Below are positions 1-5,157 of a DNA stretch of 5,537 nucleotides, piece by piece. Every line of letters begins with the position of its first letter. Positions within the stretch are counted from its first letter, which is position 1. Under the pieces are notes generated by a model, which was not told where the DNA came from, ran no database searches, and saw only the letters and a program-made list of their open reading frames with translations. The stretch lies in contig JBOIEE010000354.1 in assembly GCA_050740975.1 (NCBI GenBank), positions 1 through 5,537 on the forward strand, read 5' to 3'. The translations under genes and the position numbers were made by a program. This DNA comes from JBOHHR01 sp050740975. GTDB lineage: Bacteria; Pseudomonadota; Gammaproteobacteria; JBOHHR01.

Positions 1-116
1 GGCAAGCCCTTGAGCTCGGGATGACGCAAAAGCTCCACCGATGCGTAGAACGCGTCCATGTCCAGGTGGGCGATGCGACGCTCCAAGGCGGCTTGCGGAC
101 TTGTTCGTGCGCTCAT
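1..116 (-). CDS. dinB: DNA polymerase IV (DinB, Y-family), N-terminal part only
   Basis: Reverse-strand reading from the ATG at 116-114 gives 38 complete codons running off the left edge. Residues 15-28 read RIAHLDMDAFYASVE-like, the signature first motif of Y-family translesion polymerases. Asp19 corresponds to the first metal-binding Asp (E. coli DinB D8) and Tyr24 sits at the steric-gate position that excludes ribonucleotides. The family copies damaged DNA with low fidelity and extends misaligned primers. The first 13 residues form a short non-conserved leader before the conserved core, so a later start is conceivable, but no better one is visible. There is no clear Shine-Dalgarno and I saw no LexA-type CTGT(N8)ACAG box upstream, so SOS control cannot be shown here. 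It lies downstream of gor on the same strand, about 370 bases away with the structured element between, so it probably has its own promoter. Confidence 0.9.
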   Translation of the reverse strand, partial: MSARTSPQAALERRIAHLDMDAFYASVELLRHPELKGL

Positions 117-299
117 TCAAGGAGCGAGGGGGTGAGAGGCCGCAGTGAATTATGCTCGTAGTGGCGTTCGACAAAGGGATTCATGTGGCTGCTTTATCCA
201 TCGGTAGGCTTGGGAGAATTAAACCACGGCCTAGGCGCAGGAGGCCACGACCAAGTTGGCTGATGTACATTCCCCTGAGGAATGGAACAGAAAGCCCAA

Positions 300-407
300 C
301 CCTCATGGTGACCCAATGCCTGGAGCGCAAGAGTTGTCAAAGAGGAGTCCAGGGACGGAAGCTCCTTGACAACTCTGGAGCGGAAGGCACCCTGCTTACC
401 ATGAGGG
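300..407. repeat. Long imperfect inverted repeat (about 108-base hairpin arm)
   Basis: The outer arms CCCTCATGGT (300-309) and ACCATGAGGG (398-407) are perfect reverse complements. Inside them TGCCT (317-321) pairs with AGGCA (385-389). The inner arms AGAGTTGTCAA (330-340) and TTGACAACTCT (366-376) are perfect over 11 bp. After a three-base bulge (341-343), GGAG (344-347) pairs with CTCC (362-365) around a 14-base loop. About 30 bp of helix in one arm is far beyond chance. There is no T-run on either flank, so it is not a simple intrinsic terminator. It may be one arm of the larger structured element or a miniature palindromic element. Confidence 0.75.
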
Positions 408-417
408 GGGGCGAACG

Positions 418-487
418 AACATCAGCATCGATTCTGGACTTTAGTTCCGGCTACGCCGGGTTAGGAACTAAGCTATGATGCGATGTT
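418..487. repeat. Nested hairpin reaching into the gor stop codon
   Basis: AACATC-GCATC (418-429, with A424 bulged) pairs over 11 bp with GATGCGATGTT (477-487). Inside it TTAGTTCC (441-448) pairs with GGAACTAA (464-471), and a small GGC/GCC stem (449-451 with 455-457) sits at the tip. The outer right arm contains two bases of the gor stop codon (488-486). It lies just where a gor terminator would be, but reading the minus strand no U-tract follows, so rho-independent termination is not supported. It may instead be a 3'-end stabilising structure or the final helix of the structured element. Confidence 0.55.
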
Positions 488-1820
488 AGACTAAGCTCAC
501 GAATTCCTCTGCCAGCGTGGGGTGGATCCCGATGGTGGTGTCAAAGGAGTGTTTAGTGGCGCCCGCCTGCAGGGCGATGGCTAGCCCCTGAATGATCTCC
601 GCGGCATCCGGCCCGACCATGTGGGCGCCCAGGATACGGTCGCTGGCTCGGTCCACGATGAGCTTCATCAGCGCCCTCTCCTTGTGGCCGGAGAAGACGT
701 ACTTAAGGGGGGTGAACACCGAACGGTACACTTCGATCTCCCTCTGCTCCGCGCGCGCTTGCTCTTCGCTAAGACCGACGCTCGCGAGGTTGGGCTGGCT
801 GAAGACCGCCGTGGGTATGCCGCGATAGTCCAGACGACGAGATGCGCCCCCGAACACATTGCGCGCGAAAACGGTGGCTTCAGCTAGGGCAACCGGTGTC
901 AGTTTTACCCGATCGATGACATCGCCCAAGGCGTAAATAGAGGGCGCGCTGCTCTGAAACCCATCATTCACCACGACGGCTCCTGTCTCGGCTAGCCTTA
1001 CCCCCACCTGCCCCAGTCCCAAACCGTGGGTGTTCGGCTGGCGACCGGTCGCGTACATCACCCTATCGGTCGCGAGACGAGCACCATCCAAGTACACACT
1101 CAGGGTGTTGCCTTCGGACGCGATCTGCCTCACCGTTGAGCCGAATCTCAGATCGATCCCGGCCGTACGCATCTCTTCGGCAAGAAAACCGCTCAGCTCT
1201 CTATCGAACCCCCGCAAAAACAAGGGACCGCGGTATACCAAGCGGGTCTCAACCCCCATGCCATGGAATATGCCGGCGAACTCAGCGGCAATGTAACCGC
1301 CACCCACGATCACGCAGCGTTTGGGCAGGCTCGACATGGAAAACACTTCGTTGGAGGTGATACAGAGCGCCTTACCGGGAATGTCTGGCACCGTGGGCCA
1401 AGCGCCGGTGGCGATCAGGATCCGTTCCGCCTCATAGCTTTGGCCACCTACCACAACGGTGTATGCGCCGGTAAGCTGCGCCCGCCCATTGAGGATGATG
1501 ACACCCTGCTCATCCAGCAGCCGGCGGTAGACCCCGTGAAGGCGCCGGATCTCCTGGTCCTTGTTCCCGATCAGTGTGCTCCAATCAAAGGCCGCTTCCG
1601 TTGCGGACTACCCAAATCCTTGCGCTTGGCGGAATTCCGCTCCAAAGGCTGAGGCATAAACGAAGAGCTTTTTCGGAACGCAACCTACATTGACGCAGGT
1701 GCCGCCGAGATGGTGTTCCTCGGCAATAGCGACACGTGCCCCCAAAGAGGCCGAAAGCCGAGCGGCGCGCACGCCCCCGGAGCCAGCGCCGATTACGAAG
1801 AGGTCAAACTCCGTGGCCAT
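486..1820 (-). pseudogene. gor: Glutathione reductase interrupted by one in-frame amber codon
   Basis: One reading frame runs from the ATG at 1820 to the TAA at 488-486, 444 codons, close to the usual 450. It is broken only by TAG at 1610-1608 (codon 71). The product would be the FAD-dependent NADPH:glutathione disulfide oxidoreductase of the cytoplasm. Visible are the FAD-binding GAGSGG (residues 11-16) and the redox-active disulfide CVNVGC (Cys42/Cys47). Also present are the NADPH-binding GGGYIAAEFA, followed by the VYR and FLRGFD arginine region. The second FAD motif is YALGDV, and the C-terminal HPTLAEEF carries the catalytic His. The stop follows Gly-Phe-Gly, where relatives usually have Trp, so TGG to TAG is the simplest lesion. 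Gene finders would split it into a 70-residue head and a 322-residue tail starting at an internal Met (1454). It lies 13 bases downstream of lpxD and is probably in its operon. Without readthrough neither piece could be active, since the disulfide and catalytic His are separated. Confidence 0.9.
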
Positions 1821-1833
1821 GCGCGTACTCGGC

Positions 1834-2895
1834 TTAAGAGCCCCGCGCTTTCACCCACGCTTGCAGCTCCTTAAGCTCTTTGTATAAGCGAGGAAGCTGA
1901 CCGAACAAGGCCATTAGCTTCAAAGATTCGCGGTGCTCCCGCGCCGGGATGCCGAACACGACGCTGTTCGGCGCAACGTCTTTGTGGACGCCCGATTTGG
2001 CGAGCACCATGGCATGGTCCCCGATCACGACGTGATCCTTAACGCCCACATTGCCCGCGAGCACGCAATTCTTGCCCACGGTCACACTGCCGGAGATCCC
2101 GACGCAGCCGCAGATCACCGTGTTCTCCCCGATGCGGCAGTTGTGCCCAATCTGCACCAGGTTATCGATCTTGACCCCTCTCTCGATGATCGTCTGGCCA
2201 AACGTTGCGCAATCGATACAGCTGTTGGCGCCTATTTCCACCTCGTCGTGGATCTCCACCCCACCGGTTTGGGGGATCTTAAATTGGCGTTCGCCGTCGA
2301 AGACATAGCCGAATCCGTCCGCGCCCAGCACCGCCCCGCTATGAATTGTGACCCGCTTCCCCAGCGAGACCCCCGAATAGACGGTGACGTTGGGGTATAA
2401 CACGCTTTCCGTACCGATGCGGCAGCCCCTGCCGATGACCACCCCGGGATAGAGGGTAACCCGCTCCTCTATCTCCACGTCATCTGCTAGGCTTACGAAG
2501 GGATGGATGCTCACCGTTTCAGCGATGCGGCAGTCCTTGCCCACAGAGGCAAGCGGCGACACCCCGCTCGGGGCGAAATCACGTCCATGAAAGAGCTGCA
2601 ACACCTGCGCGAACGCCAGGCGCGGGTTGTTCGCGATCAGTAGGGGCTTGGAACGACCAGCCTCTCCCTCCGCTTGGGCAGAGACGATCACGGCCGCTGC
2701 GTGGGCATTCGGGATCTGCTTGAGCAACTTGGACCCTTCCGCCAAGGTCAGGTCGCCCGCTGCGGCCTGGTCAAAAGGGCCCACGCCAGTGATCGGTGTG
2801 TCGCCCAGCCCCGAGCACCGGCCACCGACGATATCCGCAAGCTGGGCAAGCGTGTACCGCCTCGCGCGGGAGGGTATTTGGTCTGTGGCCACCAT
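1834..2895 (-). CDS. lpxD: UDP-3-O-acylglucosamine N-acyltransferase LpxD
   Basis: This 353-residue protein (E. coli LpxD is 341) transfers a 3-hydroxyacyl chain from acyl carrier protein to the 2-amino group of UDP-3-O-acylglucosamine, the third step of lipid A synthesis, in the cytoplasm. Residues 14-103 form the uridine-binding N-domain, with YTLAQLADIVGG at its start and LIANNPRLAFAQVLQLF at its end. Residues about 110-315 are a left-handed beta-helix of hexapeptide repeats with many I/V-G and isoleucine-rich turns. Within it is GADGFGY (191-197), and NLVQIGHN puts the catalytic base at His251 (E. coli His239). A C-terminal helical segment follows from about 320. The gene stands away from the usual bamA-skp-lpxD-fabZ cluster and is followed by gor after 13 bases. 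No Shine-Dalgarno precedes the ATG. A strong -10 box lies 8 bases upstream, so the message may be leaderless. The length and motifs look intact. Confidence 0.96.
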   Translation of the reverse strand: MVATDQIPSRARRYTLAQLADIVGGRCSGLGDTPITGVGPFDQAAAGDLTLAEGSKLLKQIPNAHAAAVIVSAQAEGEAGRSKPLLIANNPRLAFAQVLQLFHGRDFAPSGVSPLASVGKDCRIAETVSIHPFVSLADDVEIEERVTLYPGVVIGRGCRIGTESVLYPNVTVYSGVSLGKRVTIHSGAVLGADGFGYVFDGERQFKIPQTGGVEIHDEVEIGANSCIDCATFGQTIIERGVKIDNLVQIGHNCRIGENTVICGCVGISGSVTVGKNCVLAGNVGVKDHVVIGDHAMVLAKSGVHKDVAPNSVVFGIPAREHRESLKLMALFGQLPRLYKELKELQAWVKARGS

Positions 2896-2903
2896 GGGCT
2901 TCG

Positions 2904-2932
2904 ATTATATGCAGCCACCGCCCGATTACCAA
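2904..2932 (-). promoter_or_regulatory. Sigma70-type promoter of lpxD
   Basis: On the minus strand TTGGTA (2932-2927) is followed by exactly 17 bases and then a perfect TATAAT (2909-2904). The -35 matches four of six consensus positions and a TG lies just upstream of the -10. Transcription would be expected to start around 2897, within a few bases of the lpxD ATG at 2895. This leaves almost no 5' untranslated region and no room for a ribosome binding site. It would drive lpxD and the adjoining gor. Confidence 0.6.
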
Positions 2933-2957
2933 CCCGCAGACTTATCAAGCTTGGAGC

Positions 2958-3140
2958 ATTGAAACGGATGCCACGCTCAACGCGATCCGGGAGAACCTGC
3001 CGCCGGATATCCAGGTCAAGATCGTGCTCGACCGCAGCAAGCTGATCGACGCTACGATAGAAACGGTGCGCAATATGGCTGCAACCGTGATCCTGGCGCT
3101 TCTCTCTGTATTCCTGCTGTCACTTACCTTCCTCCCTGCT
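2958..3140 (+). pseudogene. Remnant of an RND heavy-metal efflux pump gene (CzcA/CusA type), internally deleted
   Basis: A plus-strand stretch of about 61 codons reads as two joined pieces of a CzcA-like inner-membrane RND transporter. The first, ending at about 3071, reads AIRENLPPDIQVKIVLDRSK then LIDATIETVRN. It matches the periplasmic segment just before transmembrane helix 2, where relatives have LPP..V....DR..LI..TI.TV. The second, from about 3075, reads MAATVILALLSVFLLSLTF followed by LPA, a hydrophobic segment that in relatives follows FRPMA-type sequence well over 100 residues further on. The two are fused in frame, so an internal deletion removed the intervening helices. The full-length proteins have over 1000 residues. 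No start codon, no pump remainder and no partner genes are present. The frame continues past 3140 without RND similarity and runs into the antisense of pcm. It sits between divergent lpxD and the 3' end of pcm. Confidence 0.65.
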
Positions 3141-3191
3141 TATGGTGAGCGGTATCTTTACGGGTGGCGCCACTACCGGGCACTTCGTTGT

Positions 3192-3875
3192 TCAGCAAGG
3201 TTTAGCGGCTTCATCGCCCTCAAGCTCTGAGAAGCGCACCGGCAGGATTTCCTCGGTTGAAATAGAACCATCCTCGGCCTTGCATACCAATACGAGCTTC
3301 TGAGATTCCGGCAATCCCGTGGGTATAACCATTCTGCCCCCTCTCTTCAATTGCATCAGCAAGGGCGGCGGGATCAATTGCGGGGCGGCCGTTACGATGA
3401 TGCGTTCGAAGGGGGCGTACTCAGACCAGCCCCGGTAGCCATCGCCTATGGTGGTTTGAATGTGTCGATACCCCAGCCGGTTGAGCCGGTACGCCGCCTT
3501 GGTCGCGAGCTCCTCGATAAATTCGATGCTATAGACCTTGTCTGCGAGCTCTCCCAACACCGCGGCCTGATAGCCCAGACCGGTGCCGACCTCGAGCACG
3601 CGATGGGTTTTCTCCAACTGCAGAAGGTCGGTCATCAGGGCCACGATGAACGGCTGCGAGATAGTCTTTTCGTATCCGATAGGCAAAGGTGTGTCGCTGT
3701 AGGCGAAAAACTGTAGCTCTACCGGCACGAACTCATGCCGGGGAACCTTCGCCATCGCCTGCATCACGCGTGCATCCAGCGCTTGTTTGCCGAGCGGCCC
3801 GCCCGCGAGATGCATGTGCGCGGTGATATCACGCAGCATCTGCTCACGCAGCTCTTCAAACTGATCCGGGTTCAT
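3192..3875 (-). CDS. pcm: Protein-L-isoaspartate O-methyltransferase
   Basis: This SAM-dependent enzyme methylates the abnormal carboxyl of isoaspartyl residues in ageing proteins, starting their repair. From the ATG at 3875 the protein has 227 residues; the frame stays open to ATGs at 3893 and 3926 (244 residues). I prefer 3875 because the extra MRDDPCCTCSEMPSDRS leader is unlike the family, although no start has a good ribosome binding site. Numbered from the longest form, the substrate-side TISQP is at 88-92 and the SAM-binding glycine loop VLEVGTGLGYQ is at 110-120. The acidic ribose-contact strand VYSIEF is at 131-136. PFERIIVTAAP is at 172-182 and LKRGGRMVIPTG at 193-204. All expected class I methyltransferase motifs are present and the gene looks intact. 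It is not in the surE-pcm-nlpD-rpoS arrangement of enterobacteria. Its 3' end abuts the RND remnant. Confidence 0.93.
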   Translation of the reverse strand: MNPDQFEELREQMLRDITAHMHLAGGPLGKQALDARVMQAMAKVPRHEFVPVELQFFAYSDTPLPIGYEKTISQPFIVALMTDLLQLEKTHRVLEVGTGLGYQAAVLGELADKVYSIEFIEELATKAAYRLNRLGYRHIQTTIGDGYRGWSEYAPFERIIVTAAPQLIPPPLLMQLKRGGRMVIPTGLPESQKLVLVCKAEDGSISTEEILPVRFSELEGDEAAKPC

Positions 3876-4033
3876 GGATCTATCGCTTGGCATCTCCGAA
3901 CAAGTACAGCACGGATCGTCCCGCATCGCGAGTTCTTACTCTCGACTAACTCGACCAAAGCGGGAAGCGTCATACTGAGGTACTATACAATGTTTGACTT
4001 GCTTTTTAACACATACGTTTTGATACAGAAAAA

Positions 4034-4248
4034 ATGCGATTTTCCGAGTTCGGAGATAAGTTCAGCGGGTTGCCCGCGACGATGTTCCCGCTCTTACCAT
4101 GGAAGCGGACGATATGGAAGTGCTTTTTGAGAAACTCAAGAAAATGATTCCCGAGCTTCTCGACGCAAACGGCGTCGTACACGGCGAAGACGTACATTTC
4201 AAGATCCTCGGCCAGCGTTTCGCGCTGGGCCACCGCGAAGCCGCCTGA
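4034..4248 (+). pseudogene. DUF1902 (HicB-like) gene, frameshifted near its N-terminus
   Basis: From about 4069 to the TGA at 4246-4248 one frame reads VARDDVPALTMEADDMEVLF, then EKLKKMIPELLDANG and VVHGEDVHFKILGQRFALGH. This fits DUF1902, whose members usually read VWVA.SDDVPGL..EA...E.L.EKL..MIPELLE. The family is short (about 70-90 residues), related in fold to HicB antitoxins and often next to a hicA toxin gene. In this frame a stop (TAA at 4057-4059) lies just upstream. The expected N-terminal strand seems to lie in another frame from the ATG at 4034 (MRFSEFGDK...), so a frameshift around 4060-4070 is likely. Just after the usual W-V-A position one codon (Ser) also seems missing. The only in-frame ATG downstream (4099) would give a 49-residue product lacking the first strand. 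Twenty bases after the stop a GTG reads MSKLF, as hicA products often start, but the rest is absent. Confidence 0.55.
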
Positions 4249-4293
4249 GTGCTTGAGCGACTAACCCCGTGAGCAAGCTGTTTCAGGACGAGG

Positions 4294-4697
4294 ATGATGA
4301 AAAACTGGCAAGAATTATCCAGCACGTCCCATTACCAGACCGCCATGGCAATCAGACAAGCATTGCAAGAGGGTGATGTAGGGGACGCCATCATCGGGAT
4401 CGAGGAGTTGATTGAAAGCCTTGTCCCGTTCCGATAAGCGCTCAGGAGTCACCTCATCCGCTTGATGATGCACATGGTCAAGTGGAAGTCCCAACCGGAT
4501 GGACGTTCATTGAGCGGGTCGGCGAGCATCCGCAATGCCCGCGAAGAAATTTGCCGACAGAAGCGGTCATTCGGCAAATGTGGGATAAATGTTTTAGCGC
4601 CGCAAAACGCGACGCCGAAGGCGAGATGAATCAGAAAACGCCAATCGCTGGATTATCGTGGGGTGAGGTGTTTGAGGAGCCGTACGATCTCAATTAA
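4294..4697 (+). pseudogene. DUF29 family gene, broken by indels and a deletion
   Basis: Three pieces in sequence make up a near-complete DUF29 protein (family about 140-150 residues, function unknown). Piece one runs from ATG 4294 or 4297, with GAGG/AGGA just upstream, to 4419. It reads MMKNWQELSSTSHYQTAMAI and ends GIEELIESL. It then meets a TAA at 4435-4437. In a +1 frame the bases 4422-4440 read SRSDKR, the expected continuation, so a one-base insertion after 4421 plus a small loss near 4438 are implied. Piece two starts at 4438, back in the original frame, with ALRSHLIRLMMHMVKWKSQP and runs to NAREEI at 4551. Piece three continues in a different frame as LPTEAVIRQMWDKCFSAAKR, later GLSWGEVFEEPYDLN, ending at the TAA 4695-4697. 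About ten residues appear lost at the second junction. With two separate lesions it is almost surely non-functional. It lies on the same strand as the DUF1902 remnant. Confidence 0.65.
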
Positions 4698-4728
4698 TTA
4701 AAGATGGCGCTTTTCTCTTTCTTTAATT
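4696..4728. terminator. AT-rich inverted repeat between convergent gene ends
   Basis: AATTAAAG (4696-4703) and CTTTAATT (4721-4728) are perfect 8-bp complements around a 17-base loop with a pyrimidine-rich right side. The DUF29 stop codon (4695-4697) overlaps the left arm and the stop of the minus-strand Gp157-like remnant (4725-4723) lies in the right arm. The position suits a shared bidirectional terminator, but the stem is weak and there is no clean T-run, so this is tentative. Confidence 0.3.
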
Positions 4729-4854
4729 CCTCAAGAAATATTTTGTAATAGATTTGCACGCGTCCTCGATGCTCGATGCCTCCGCTTCCAGGGTGCGGAT
4801 GTACGCGCCGACGTTAACCGCCTTAGCCTCGAAGGTTCCCGCTAATCCTTCGCG
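4723..4854 (-). pseudogene. Gp157-like phage gene remnant (C-terminal part)
   Basis: Between a TGA at 4857-4855 and the TAA at 4725-4723, 43 codons read EGLAGTFEAKAVNVGAYIRT, LEAEASSIEDA and then CKSITKYFLRN. The first part fits the Siphovirus Gp157 family pattern (a helical region with ...L.G.FE.KA.NV...IR.LEAEA..I..A...). The last residues resemble the family's C-terminal R...L..YLLRNM, normally about 25-30 residues later, so an internal deletion after SSIEDA is likely. No start codon lies in the frame and the N-terminal half is absent. Gp157 proteins are phage-encoded, linked to phage resistance in Streptococcus thermophilus, and also found in prophage remnants. The assignment rests on a short match from memory. 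Confidence 0.4.
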
Positions 4855-4875
4855 TCATTCTTTTTCGGCGGCCTA

Positions 4876-5157
4876 TCAATCGTAGAATCCGCCACCAGAA
4901 GTAACTGGCCCGGCGGTAGCAGTTGTCTCCAAATGGACCCGGCCGGTGTTTGTGGCACCTTGCGCTACATTCTCTACGCGTTCCTCCAGGAGGTTCCAGA
5001 TCATTCGGCGAACACCCCAGTAGAGGCACTTAACAGTCAACACCGTCTTGGTGCGCCCTTCCTTCGTTTTGGCATCGGTTGCGAGCGTTGGGCTTATCCA
5101 ATCTTTCGGTCGAGTGGCGGACCTTTCGATTGCCTCTATCTGTTGATCCGAAAGGTG
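4876..5157 (-). other. Unrecognised open reading frame with no ATG at its head, overlapping the end of vapC
   Basis: The minus-strand frame stays open for 116 codons (5226-4879) before a TGA at 4878-4876. The part with protein-like composition begins near 5157: HLSDQQIEAIERSATRPKDW, then TDAKTKEGRTKTVLTVKC and MIWNLLEERVENVAQG, ending in a Gly/Thr-rich tail. The only ATG in frame (5004) gives 42 residues; GTG and TTG codons lie near 5052-5047. I do not recognise the family. Its upstream end overlaps the vapC tail in another frame, and it ends 21 bases before the Gp157-like remnant on the same strand. It may be the remains of a phage or accessory gene fused to vapC by a deletion, or simply a chance open frame. 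Confidence 0.25.
5121..5156. repeat. 8-bp inverted repeat spanning the vapC stop
   Basis: ACCTTTCG (5121-5128) and CGAAAGGT (5149-5156) are perfect complements separated by 20 bases, with the vapC stop (5138-5136) in the loop. On the minus strand no U-tract follows. It could be part of a degenerate terminator or a by-product of the rearrangement that truncated vapC. Confidence 0.3.

Larger units (their letters stand above)
205..487. ncRNA. Highly structured non-coding element, possible group II intron domain I remnant
   Basis: The gap between dinB and gor holds no convincing gene but a chain of stem-loops. These are GGCCT/AGGCC (228-232 with 242-246), CATTCC/GGAATG (268-273 with 279-284), a long arm at 300-407, and a nested hairpin at 418-487. 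The long arm pairs 300-309 with 398-407 (10 bp), 317-321 with 385-389 (5 bp), 330-340 with 366-376 (11 bp) and 344-347 with 362-365. Between the helices, read on the plus strand, are GGAACAGAAAG near 284-294 and GCGAACGAAC at 411-420. GGCTGATGTAC at 258-268 closes on AAGCCC at 292-297. This order (a GCTGAT..GGAACAGA..AGC unit, then long arms, then a GAACGAA strand) is how I remember domain I of bacterial group II introns. No reverse transcriptase or domain V hairpin follows, so if this is an intron it is a 5' fragment. The structure is read directly; the family assignment is inference from memory. Confidence 0.4.

Noticed and set aside
149..177. Possible dinB promoter with a CATAAT -10 on the minus strand
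   Set aside because: The only nearby -35 candidates (TTGTCG or TTTGTC) sit at 14-15 bases spacing, too short, and the correctly spaced hexamer does not match consensus.
152..478. 108-codon plus-strand open frame starting MLVVAFDKGIHVA
   Set aside because: It covers the stem-loop chain exactly, its Arg/Pro-rich and low-complexity sequence matches no family I know, and the paired arms account for the sequence better than coding does.
1263..1652. 129-codon plus-strand open frame antisense to gor
   Set aside because: It is the mirror of a clearly recognisable gor coding sequence and has no family resemblance of its own.
1933..2400. 155-codon plus-strand open frame antisense to lpxD
   Set aside because: The His/Asp-rich composition is a shadow of the hexapeptide repeats on the other strand.
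3165..3174. GTGGCGCCAC palindrome between the RND remnant and pcm, considered as a terminator
   Set aside because: There is no loop or T-run; a 10-base GC-rich palindrome is expected by chance in this composition.
3984..4027. Promoter-like TATACAAT and TTGACT upstream of the DUF1902 remnant
   Set aside because: TTGACT has no -10 at 16-18 bases and TATACAAT has no acceptable -35, so no complete promoter can be supported in either direction.
4034..4144. Short frame starting MRFSEFGDKFSG, reminiscent of the start of valine-pyruvate aminotransferase AvtA
   Set aside because: The match ends after about ten residues, and the adjoining DUF1902 sequence gives a more economical explanation as a frameshifted N-terminus.
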